The position numbers were made by a program, and so were the translations under genes. DNA of 64,000 nucleotides from assembly GCF_002796605.1 (NCBI RefSeq), contig NZ_CP024923.1, positions 2,893,001 through 2,957,000 on the forward strand, written 5' to 3'. Positions 45,409-53,292 of this stretch are shown piece after piece (the stretch's first letter is position 1; each line of letters starts with the position of its first letter). Source of the stretch: Sphingomonas psychrotolerans (GTDB lineage Bacteria > Pseudomonadota > Alphaproteobacteria > Sphingomonadales > Sphingomonadaceae). The notes below the pieces were generated by a model. The model was not told the DNA's origin. It did not search any database and worked only from the letters and a program-made list of their open reading frames with translations.

Positions 45409-46659
45409 TCATGGTTCAAAACGCGGCGCGGCCGCGAAATCGCTTTGGCAGAAGGGACGATCGTTGAAGAGATAGCCATAATAGAATTCCCGCAGTCGCG
45501 CGTGATAGGCGCGAATGCGATCCTGATAAGCTAGCTGCGCAGACAGATCGGTCTGCGCCAGGCGAGTCAGGATCGCCTGTACGCCAACCGACGGCAGCAC
45601 CCAGCCGAGCGTTCGTGCCGCTGCGCCGCGCTGTTCGAGGCCGGTGCGATAGGCGCGAACCCGATCCGCCACGCTCTCGTCTCCGACCTGGTGGAACGCG
45701 AAGTACCATTTGTAATGGAAGTCGACGGGCAACGGCGGAGAGCCGGCCCAGTGCGGGTGGCTTGCATAGAAGCGCCGCATCGTCTCCTCCCGCGGAATGT
45801 CCCAGGCACGGTTGACCGCCTCGCGTTGCGCCAGCGCGATCTCGGCGCCCTGATCTACCGTGATCGCGCGATTGATGGCGACATGGCCGAGCGTCGGCAG
45901 GACGAGGACGAGCACCAGCCAGCACGCAGCAAGCGTGGCGGCATTGGCGACCGAGCTCCAGCGTAGCCGGCTCACCAGAACCGACAAGGCGATCCAGAAC
46001 AGCAGATAGGCCGCCGTCACGCTCAGGATCGCGAGGATGGCGACAAGAGACGCGCCGGACAGCACGGCTGCGGTCGCGAACGGCAATGCGAGCGCGACGA
46101 ACAGCAGGGCGAAGCGCAGGCCGCCGCGCCGCAACCACAAGCGCCGGCGCGTTCCGGGCAACGCATCCAGCATCCGCGCGCGACCGGCTTCGCGTTCGCC
46201 GGATGCGAGATCGTGGAACAGCGCGATCACGAAGAGCGGGGCAAGAAAAACCAGCACGAACGCGAAGTCGAAGCGGCCGGGCAGAGCGAGCTGCGGATTG
46301 AAATTGTCGCCGTCGTGGACCTGCGCCTCGAGGCCGAGTGCGCGGACGCGAAGCATGTAGGGGGCCACATCGCGCATGCCGATCGCGGCGAAGGCGAGCG
46401 GGGAGGGCGGATCCCAGGTCGGATGGAAGCTGTAATAAGCGGCGCTGCCGGGGTCCCGGGACTTGTCGACCCATGCTGCGATCGCGCCGATATCCTCTGC
46501 CTGAGGTTTGGCGATCGCCTCGATCGCAGTGCGCTGGCGTTCGACTTCGGCAATCCCGGCGACGATCCCGGCGATCGTCAGTGCGCCGAGCAGCAACAAG
46601 GCGAACAAAGCGAGGCGGGCGCGCAGCAGCAACCGCAATTCATGCATCCAGAGGCGCAT
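45409..46659 (-). CDS. ABC-2 permease, DUF3526 type (second permease)
   Basis: A 416-aa membrane protein with an N-terminal helix (LALFALLLLGALTIAGIVAGI), a long periplasmic domain rich in aromatic residues (SFHPTWDPPSPLAFAAIGM; HPHWAGSPPLPVDFHYKWYF) and a cluster of helices between. The C-terminal half matches the DUF3526 ABC-2 subunits. The start overlaps the previous permease stop (ATGA). It forms, with the ATPase and the 478-aa permease, a three-gene exporter-like ABC system. Confidence 0.85.
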   Translation of the reverse strand: MRLWMHELRLLLRARLALFALLLLGALTIAGIVAGIAEVERQRTAIEAIAKPQAEDIGAIAAWVDKSRDPGSAAYYSFHPTWDPPSPLAFAAIGMRDVAPYMLRVRALGLEAQVHDGDNFNPQLALPGRFDFAFVLVFLAPLFVIALFHDLASGEREAGRARMLDALPGTRRRLWLRRGGLRFALLFVALALPFATAAVLSGASLVAILAILSVTAAYLLFWIALSVLVSRLRWSSVANAATLAACWLVLVLVLPTLGHVAINRAITVDQGAEIALAQREAVNRAWDIPREETMRRFYASHPHWAGSPPLPVDFHYKWYFAFHQVGDESVADRVRAYRTGLEQRGAAARTLGWVLPSVGVQAILTRLAQTDLSAQLAYQDRIRAYHARLREFYYGYLFNDRPFCQSDFAAAPRFEP

Positions 46660-48095
46660 CAGCGGACTCCCAAACGGCGCGTGGCGAGGAAAAGCAGGAT
46701 CGAGACGGCCCCGAGCCACATCAGCACCACTGCCAGTCCGGGCAGAGCCGCGTCCGCGAGTGTGGCGCCATCCGGTTGGCGGAACTTGAACTCCGGCATG
46801 GCCTGCCAATGGTTCCCGGAGACGCGCTTGCGGCGATCGGCGCCGGCGTCACCCGCGGTGTCGTTCGCGTAGGAGACAGCCTCGGCCTGCAGTCTGTTGA
46901 GGCGCTGGACGAGATCGTAGCGATAGGCTTCGGCCTGTTCGAGGAAACGCCGGTGGCCGGTAAAGTCGGTTCCGGCCGCCGCCATCGACAGATCGCGCAG
47001 CCCGATCGCCGGGCTGAGCATGCCGATCGTGCTGACCAGCGCGTTCTGATTTGCCTGTGCCGCGAAGCTCTCGCCGGCATAGCGGTCGAACAGGCTCGAA
47101 GTCATTTTCTCGCCCTCGAGCGCGAGCAGCCCTTTATAGTTGACCGGCAGATCCTCGATCCGGGTCACGCCGTAGCGCGCGAGCACCGATTGCTTGAACC
47201 GCGCGAAATAAGGATCGTCGGGATTGTGGCTGTCGCCCATGCCGCGCAGGTCGCGCGCGATGGCGATGTCGGTCTGCAAGCGGTTGGCGAGCGGATAAGC
47301 CGCGCTGGCGATATCCGGCGCCACGCGCGGCAGCAGCACCACGACGACCGCCCAGACGGCGAGCAGCGCCAGCAGCGCGTCGCGACTGCGCCGAACCAGC
47401 GCCGAGACGAGGACGATGGCGACCGTCCAGAGCGCGAGCCAGGCGGCATAGCCAAGTGCGATCACTGCCATCGGTGCGGCGAGCGCGTCCGGCTGACCCG
47501 CGATCAGCGCGAAGCCGAGCATTGCCGGAAGCCCTGCAAGCAATGCCACCAGTCCGAGCGCGCCGAGCTTGCCCGCCACGATCTGCCCGCGGGAAGCGCC
47601 CTGCAGCATCAACGGCTGGAGGGTGCCGCGCTCGCGCTCGCGTGCGATCACGCCGAAACCGAGGAAGATCAGCAGCAGCGGCGCCACCGCCTGCAGCACG
47701 AAAGCGGGGGTCAGCTGCCCGAAGCGGACGAGTAGCGAACTCTGCCGCACGTCGCCGAAGTTCGCGCTGTTCTGGCGATGGCCTTCGAGGAACATGCTGT
47801 TGCCCGTGAAGGCATCCACGCCGGGATCGAAAGCGGCGAGCGGCCCGAGCGGCCGGAAGATGAAATGGCCGTAATGGACCACCCGGTGCGGGTGACGGTC
47901 GGGCTGGGCATCGAACGCAGCTTCGGCTGCGGCTTGCTGGCGCGCGCGCAGCTCGGCGACCCCGCGCTGGTGGCTCCACGACGTCGCCACCGCGACCAAT
48001 GTCAGCAGCACGAGCAGTGCAAAGGCGATCACCGCGACGCGATTGCGCAGCATCAGGCGCAATTCGTCACGCGCGATGAGGCGGAGCGGGCTCAT
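46659..48095 (-). CDS. ABC-2 permease, DUF3526 type (first permease)
   Basis: A 478-aa permease paralogous to the next gene. N-terminal helix VAVIAFALLVLLTLVAVATSW, large extracytoplasmic segment (HPHRVVHYGHFIFRPLGPLA), four further helices around LLLIFLGFGVIARERERGTL, a second periplasmic domain (FDRYAGESFAAQANQNALVS), and a C-terminal helix. ERERGTL is typical of ABC-2 permeases. The ATG overlaps the ATPase stop. Transported molecule unknown. Confidence 0.87.
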   Translation of the reverse strand: MSPLRLIARDELRLMLRNRVAVIAFALLVLLTLVAVATSWSHQRGVAELRARQQAAAEAAFDAQPDRHPHRVVHYGHFIFRPLGPLAAFDPGVDAFTGNSMFLEGHRQNSANFGDVRQSSLLVRFGQLTPAFVLQAVAPLLLIFLGFGVIARERERGTLQPLMLQGASRGQIVAGKLGALGLVALLAGLPAMLGFALIAGQPDALAAPMAVIALGYAAWLALWTVAIVLVSALVRRSRDALLALLAVWAVVVVLLPRVAPDIASAAYPLANRLQTDIAIARDLRGMGDSHNPDDPYFARFKQSVLARYGVTRIEDLPVNYKGLLALEGEKMTSSLFDRYAGESFAAQANQNALVSTIGMLSPAIGLRDLSMAAAGTDFTGHRRFLEQAEAYRYDLVQRLNRLQAEAVSYANDTAGDAGADRRKRVSGNHWQAMPEFKFRQPDGATLADAALPGLAVVLMWLGAVSILLFLATRRLGVR

Positions 48096-48829
48096 GCCGC
48101 GCGCACCGTATCGGCAGCGAAGCGCGCATGGAGCGCCCGCAGGTCGAAACGCTCCACGCCCTGCGCCGCAACCTCCTCGACAATCCGGCCGGCATCGAGA
48201 AAGCCGATCCGGTCGGCGACGTCGGCGGCGCTGAGCAGGTCGTGGGTGACCATCAGCACTGCAGTGCCGCGATCGCGCACCGCCGCGAGCAGGCGATTGA
48301 AATCGCTCGTCGCCCGTGGATCGAGGCCGGAAGTCGGCTCGTCGAGCAGAAGCACCGGCACTTCGCGAAGCAAGGCCACCGCGATCGCCACCTTCTGCCG
48401 CATGCCCTTGGAAAAGCCGCCGAGGCGCTGATCCCATGCCCGCTCCTGCAATCCAGCGGCGTCGAAGGCGGCGACGATCTCGGCGCGCGACCGCGGCGTG
48501 CCCGACAGCGCCAGCAGATAATCGGCGTTCTCGACTGCCGAGAGATGCTCGTAGAGCGCAACATTTTCCGGAAGATACGCAATGCGCCGCCGCGCTTCGT
48601 CGGCGCCGGCCGAAGGGTCGATTCCGGCGACCCGCGCGCTACCACGCTCCGGGGTCGCGAAGCCGAGCAGCACCGACAAGGTGGTCGACTTGCCTGCGCC
48701 GTTACCGCCCAGCAGGGCATAGACGCTCGCGGCCGGTACGGTCAGCGACAGCCGGTCGAGGACCCGGTGGGAGCCGTAGGAAAGCACGACGTCGTCGAGC
48801 AGGATCGGAGCCGGTGCGGCTTCGGGCAA
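48092..48829 (-). CDS. ABC transporter ATP-binding protein
   Basis: A 245-aa ATPase of the CcmA/NosF-like ABC-2 class. Walker A GGNGAGKST, signature LGGFSKGMRQKV (a variant LSGGQ), Walker B VLLLDEPTSGLD, H-loop VTHD. The start is TTG with AGGAG six bases upstream (48837-48841 on the plus strand). It leads an ATGA-coupled operon with two DUF3526-type permeases and is divergent from the TonB-receptor operon at 48974. Confidence 0.93.
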   Translation of the reverse strand: MPEAAPAPILLDDVVLSYGSHRVLDRLSLTVPAASVYALLGGNGAGKSTTLSVLLGFATPERGSARVAGIDPSAGADEARRRIAYLPENVALYEHLSAVENADYLLALSGTPRSRAEIVAAFDAAGLQERAWDQRLGGFSKGMRQKVAIAVALLREVPVLLLDEPTSGLDPRATSDFNRLLAAVRDRGTAVLMVTHDLLSAADVADRIGFLDAGRIVEEVAAQGVERFDLRALHARFAADTVRAA

Positions 48830-48886
48830 GGCGATTCTCCTGGTTGCGGACCGCCTCTGTCACCCGCCGAATCGGCGTCCGTCAAG

Positions 48887-48906
48887 TGATATGTTGCATC
48901 ATATCA
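48887..48906. promoter_or_regulatory. Operator-like palindrome 1 in divergent promoter
   Basis: TGATATGTTGCATCATATCA has perfect 7-bp inverted arms (TGATATG/CATATCA) with a 6-bp centre. It lies 58 bp upstream of the ABC ATPase start. The part CATCATATCAT (48897-48907) recurs exactly at 48946-48956. It does not look like a standard Fur box. Confidence 0.55.
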
Positions 48907-48940
48907 TTGACTCATTTGTGCGGCGCAGCTTAGGGGCGCG

Positions 48941-48955
48941 TGATACATCATATCA
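48941..48955. promoter_or_regulatory. Operator-like palindrome 2 in divergent promoter
   Basis: TGATACATCATATCA is an inverted repeat (TGATA-N5-TATCA), 49 bp from the matching segment of palindrome 1 and ending 18 bp before the TonB-receptor ATG. Two copies of the same core, one nearer each divergent gene, suggest one regulator controlling both operons. No regulator gene adjoins. Confidence 0.55.
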
Positions 48956-48973
48956 TCGATCAAGGGGATCATA

Positions 48974-51055
48974 ATGGGAGTTTGGACGCGTTGGGTGCTG
49001 GCCGGCGTCATGCTGCTGCCGGTGGAAGCATGGGCGCAGGAGCGCGAGGATGCGGAGCAATCGGGCGAGGTGATCGTCGTGACCGGCTCGCGCGCGGCCA
49101 ATGCAAGCATCAACGGCCTTTCCGTCGATCCGATATTGCTGCCACAGAATGTCCGCGTTCTGGATGCGGAGCTGATCGCCCGCGCCGGCTTCACCGATCT
49201 GTCGCAGCTATACGATCTGTCGGGCGGCATGGCGCGGCAGAACAGCTTCGGCGGCGCGTGGGACGCCTATTCGATCCGGGGCTTTTCGGGCGACATCAAC
49301 CAGGGGCCAGATCTGCTGATCAATCGCTTCACCGCCAATCGCGGCTTCAATGCGCGGCGTGACGTTGCGACCGTGGAGAGCTTCCAGGTGCTGAAAGGTC
49401 CGGCATCGGCGCTGTCGGGCAAGGGCGAGCCGGGGGGCTCGATCAACATCGTCACCAAGGCGCCGCTCGATCATTTCCATGCCGGCGGCGATATCTCGGT
49501 AGCCAGCTTCGACACGTGGCGCGGAAGCTTCGACATCGGGGGGCCGGCAACGCAGGGCGTCTCGACGCGGGTGATCGGAGTCTATCAGGCGGGCGACAGC
49601 TTTCGCGATCACAATCAATCGGATCGCCTGCTGCTCGCGCCTTCCCTGAGCTTGCAGCTCGGCCAACGCGTCCGTTTCCTCTACCAGCTCGAATATAATC
49701 TCGTGCACTTCACGCACGATCGCGGTCTGGTTGCCGTGAATGGCGACGCCATGGCGCTGCCGCGCGAACGCTTCCTCGGCGAACCAAATGACGGGCTGAT
49801 CACCCAGCGCACCGCGCAGCATCAAGGCACAATCTATGTCGATCTCGCCGACGGCATCGCGCTCGAGGGCGGCGTCCAATATCGTGATGGCACGCTCAAG
49901 GGCCAGTCGACGCACAACAGTGCGCTGTTCGGGACGCGGCTGCGGCGTCAGCTCCGCATTCACGACTATGACTGGCAGGATTTGTCGGGGCGCATCGAAC
50001 TCAGTGCAAACCGCCAAATCCTGGGCGTGGATCACCAGTTCCGCGTCGGCATGGACGCTTTCAGCTATGAGCAGCGTCGAATCTTCTACCGCTTCAGCCC
50101 GACGGCAGCGAAACCCTACGACATCGACATCTTCGATCCGGTTTACGGTCAGCCCAAGCCCGTCGCATTGCTCAACCAGGACCTGCTCGAGCAGCTGCGC
50201 GGCGAAAGCGTCTATGCGCAGGATCTGCTGACGCTCGACGATCGTTTCTCGCTGCTGCTCGGCATCCGCCACGACTGGATCCGGCAGGACAACGTCAACT
50301 ACCGGACCAACCGCACCGATCGCCAATCCCCTTCGGCGACCAGTCCGCGCGCGGCGTTCACCTTCGCGCCGAGCGATCGCTTCTCCGCTTATCTGAGCTG
50401 GGGGCGGTCGTTCCGATTCAACCAGGGCGTCGACGCCGGGTCCGCGTCCTTTGCGCCGGAGCGCGGTGAAGCGCTGGAAGGCGGCGTCAAACTCGCGCTG
50501 CTCGACCGTCGGCTGCGCGGCACGGTCTCGCTGTTCCGCATCGCCAAGGACAATATCCTCGTCACCGACCCGGCCAATAGCGGCTTCAGCATCGCCGCCG
50601 GGCGCGCGCGCAGCGAAGGCGTCGAGGCGGATCTCGATTATGCCCCGGACGACCGGCTGACGCTGACCGCAGTCTATGCCTATACCGATACGAAGATTCT
50701 GGAGGACACGCGTCCGCAGCTCGTCGGCAGCGCGCTCCTGAATGTGCCGAAGCACAGCGGTGCGATCTATGGTTTCTGGCAGTCCGACCGGGCGCGGCCC
50801 GGATCGGTGGGTATCGGTGCCGGGCTGACCTATGTCGGCGCGCGCGCAGGCGACGACATCGCCAGCGGCTTCCGGCTCCCGGGCTATCTGACTGCGCGGC
50901 TGAATCTGTCGTGGCAGGTTTCGCACGGCGTCCGGCTCCACCTCGACGCCGAGAATCTGTTCGATCGCGATTATATCGAAAGTTCGTACAGCGACGTGTG
51001 GATCACGCCCGGCGCGCCCCGCACAATCCGCGCGCGGCTGGCGCTCGCGCTGTGA
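48974..51055 (+). CDS. TonB-dependent siderophore-type receptor
   Basis: A 693-aa outer-membrane receptor with signal peptide (WVLAGVMLLPVEAWAQ), TonB-box-like EVIVVTGSR, plug domain (FTDLSQLYDLSGGMARQNSF, FQVLKGPASALSGKGEPGG), and a 22-strand-type barrel ending RARLALAL. The plug is of the FhuA/siderophore class. AAGGGG (48962-48967) supports the ATG. It is followed by a second receptor-like gene with a GTGA overlap, and divergent from the ABC-2 system. Confidence 0.9.
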   Translation: MGVWTRWVLAGVMLLPVEAWAQEREDAEQSGEVIVVTGSRAANASINGLSVDPILLPQNVRVLDAELIARAGFTDLSQLYDLSGGMARQNSFGGAWDAYSIRGFSGDINQGPDLLINRFTANRGFNARRDVATVESFQVLKGPASALSGKGEPGGSINIVTKAPLDHFHAGGDISVASFDTWRGSFDIGGPATQGVSTRVIGVYQAGDSFRDHNQSDRLLLAPSLSLQLGQRVRFLYQLEYNLVHFTHDRGLVAVNGDAMALPRERFLGEPNDGLITQRTAQHQGTIYVDLADGIALEGGVQYRDGTLKGQSTHNSALFGTRLRRQLRIHDYDWQDLSGRIELSANRQILGVDHQFRVGMDAFSYEQRRIFYRFSPTAAKPYDIDIFDPVYGQPKPVALLNQDLLEQLRGESVYAQDLLTLDDRFSLLLGIRHDWIRQDNVNYRTNRTDRQSPSATSPRAAFTFAPSDRFSAYLSWGRSFRFNQGVDAGSASFAPERGEALEGGVKLALLDRRLRGTVSLFRIAKDNILVTDPANSGFSIAAGRARSEGVEADLDYAPDDRLTLTAVYAYTDTKILEDTRPQLVGSALLNVPKHSGAIYGFWQSDRARPGSVGIGAGLTYVGARAGDDIASGFRLPGYLTARLNLSWQVSHGVRLHLDAENLFDRDYIESSYSDVWITPGAPRTIRARLALAL

Positions 51056-52974
51056 AGCGCTTCCTCGGTACCACCTTGCTGTTTGCCTGTGGCGCGTGGG
51101 ACTCGCCGGCCGAAGCGCAGCGCACGCAGGAGAATGCGGCACGCGAAGCCGATGACGGTTTCGGCAAGAGCGTCGGCAATGAGTCGATCGGGATCTACGC
51201 CGGCGGCGAAGTGCGCGGGTTCAGCGCCACTGCGGCGGGCAACAACCGCATCGAGGGCCTGTATTTCGACCGGGCAGGCGCGGTTACCGACGTGATCGTC
51301 CGCGGCTCCACCGTGCGGGTGGGGCTTTCCGCGTTCGGTTATCCGCTGCCCGCGCCGACCGGGATCGTCGATCTCGAGCTTCGCCGGACGGGCGAGCGGG
51401 CGGTCGCGAGCGTGCAGCTCAACAGCGGCGACTATCGCGGCACCGATCTGATCGTCGACGCCGCGATCCCGGTGACCGACCGGCTGAGCGTCAATTTCGA
51501 CGGGGGGCTTTACGACGACGAATATGTCAACGGCGCCGATGCGTGGTTCGTCAGTTATGGTGGCGTGGCGCGCTGGCGGCCCGTCGACGCGGTCGAGCTG
51601 ACCGGGTTCTTCGGGCGATACGATTATGGCGACGAGGAGCAGGCGCCGGTGCTCTATCCCGCCGGCGATCACCTCCCGCCCAAGGTCGAGCGGCGGCGCT
51701 TCTTCGGCCAGCAATGGGCTGATTGGGCGGGGCACAGCCAGAATCTGGGCGCGCTCGTAAAGGCCAGCCTGGGATCGTGGCAGCTGGCGGCGGGCGGTTT
51801 CAACAGCCGCTTCACGCGTGATTCCTATGCGTCGGCCTGGTACAGCGACGTGAGCAGGGAGGGCGTCGGCCGCTCCTTTCTGCTCAGCGGCGTGGATCAA
51901 CGCGCCGCTTCCTCCTCGGGCGAGATCCGAATCAGCCGCGCTTTCGCCGACGGACCGCGACGACACTGGTTGCTGACGTCGGTGCGCGGTCGCGACGTTC
52001 GGACCGACTATGGCGGCTATGCGCTGGCCGACCTCGGTGCGGCCGAGGTAGGCGTTCCCGATCCTCGCCCGCAGCCGGACTTGGCTTATGGTCCGCTGAC
52101 GCACGATCGCGTGCGGCAGTTGAGCTACGCTCTGGGCTACGAGATGCGCTGGCCGAATGTCACCGAAGTCAATCTTGGCGTCACTCGCAGCGACTATAGC
52201 AAGATCGTTCGACAGCCCGGCCTGCCGGAGGCAAGGCAGGACGAGCGTCCCTGGCTGTGGAATGCGGCAGTGGCGGTGATGCCGACCAACCAGCTCACGC
52301 TCTTTGCTGCGGCGACGCGCGGACTGGAAGAAAGCGGCGTCGCGCCGGCCAACGCGGTCAATCGCGGCGAGGCGTTGCCGGCGCTGCGGACGCGGCAGCG
52401 TGAACTGGGCATTCGCTATACGTTGAGCGCGAACTGGCGACTGGTCGCCGCTGTCTTCGACATCGCCAAACCCTATTTCGAGATCGATCGCACCAACGCC
52501 GCCTATCGCGCGTTGGGCGAGGTTTCCCACAAGGGAGTCGAGGCGTCGCTATCGGCCCGGCCGTACGAGAGCCTGAGCATCGTCGCAGGGGCGGTGCTGC
52601 TTCATCCGCGGGTGAGCGGTCAGGCCGTGGATGATGGTCGTCTGGGCAATCGTCCGATCGGGCGGACGGGCATCCTGATCGATACTGCGATCGACTATCG
52701 ATTGGGCTGGGTGCCGGGCCTGTCGCTCGATCTGCGCGCGACGCATGAGGGCCGCCGTGTCGCCAATGCGGCGGGTACGCTGGAACTGGCCGCCAGATCG
52801 ATCCTCGACATCGGCGCCCGCTATCGCACCGGCATCGGCGGCGTGCCGACTCTCTTCCGTGCACAGGTCAAGAACGTGGGCGACGTCTTCGGCTGGAAAG
52901 TGTCGAGTGGCGGCGGTTTCACCTTGCTTCAGGGCAGGCGTGCGACCTTGTCGGTCACAGCGGATTTCCAATGA
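51052..52974 (+). CDS. Second TonB-receptor-like outer-membrane protein
   Basis: A 640-aa protein with signal peptide (FLGTTLLFACGAWDSPAEAQ). A short plug-like region (NESIGIYAGGEVRGFSATAA, RIEGLYFDRAGAVTDVIVRG) is followed by a long barrel ending in ATLSVTADFQ. No TonB box is evident before the plug, unlike its neighbour. The GTG start overlaps the previous receptor's stop, so the two are made together, perhaps for related ligands or as a pair. Confidence 0.85.
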   Translation: MKRFLGTTLLFACGAWDSPAEAQRTQENAAREADDGFGKSVGNESIGIYAGGEVRGFSATAAGNNRIEGLYFDRAGAVTDVIVRGSTVRVGLSAFGYPLPAPTGIVDLELRRTGERAVASVQLNSGDYRGTDLIVDAAIPVTDRLSVNFDGGLYDDEYVNGADAWFVSYGGVARWRPVDAVELTGFFGRYDYGDEEQAPVLYPAGDHLPPKVERRRFFGQQWADWAGHSQNLGALVKASLGSWQLAAGGFNSRFTRDSYASAWYSDVSREGVGRSFLLSGVDQRAASSSGEIRISRAFADGPRRHWLLTSVRGRDVRTDYGGYALADLGAAEVGVPDPRPQPDLAYGPLTHDRVRQLSYALGYEMRWPNVTEVNLGVTRSDYSKIVRQPGLPEARQDERPWLWNAAVAVMPTNQLTLFAAATRGLEESGVAPANAVNRGEALPALRTRQRELGIRYTLSANWRLVAAVFDIAKPYFEIDRTNAAYRALGEVSHKGVEASLSARPYESLSIVAGAVLLHPRVSGQAVDDGRLGNRPIGRTGILIDTAIDYRLGWVPGLSLDLRATHEGRRVANAAGTLELAARSILDIGARYRTGIGGVPTLFRAQVKNVGDVFGWKVSSGGGFTLLQGRRATLSVTADFQ

Positions 52975-53292
52975 CGCCACACGGATGAAAGGCGGCGATG
53001 TGATCGAGAAGCCGAAGCCGGAGGCGTCACCACTCAGTGGAAGTGCCGTTCGAAAGTGCGCGATGCGCTTGCGCACCAGCAGCTTTTCGCAAAGAAGTGC
53101 GTTCGCAACCGACACGATATCATCGCTAAGGCTGGCGACAGCGATGCGCCCAACTGCCGCCGCTACCGGTTTTGTGCCGAGGCTTGTGAGCTGCCGTTCC
53201 ATCCAATGGGAATGGTAACGATCTCGCAGCCGAATGGCGTATCATGCTGGTTTGCCGCGATACGGAGCGCGTCGCAGATAATGCGACAATGG
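52975..53292. other. Gap without a recognisable gene
   Basis: Convergent intergenic space between two TonB-receptor genes. Small frames exist on both strands (for example one beginning MKGGDVIEKPKPEASPLSG at 52985) but none has a ribosome site together with a recognisable motif. Confidence 0.5.

Noticed and set aside
45310..45534. 74-codon plus-strand frame
   Set aside because: Mostly antisense to the DUF3526 permease, with no similarity or ribosome site.
48887..48955. Fur box for the siderophore-type receptor
   Set aside because: The palindromes (TGATATG-N6-CATATCA) do not resemble the GATAATGATAATC-type hexamer repeats; recorded as an unknown operator instead.
50971..52530. 519-codon minus-strand frame
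   Set aside because: Antisense to the second TonB receptor; no ribosome site or recognisable domain.
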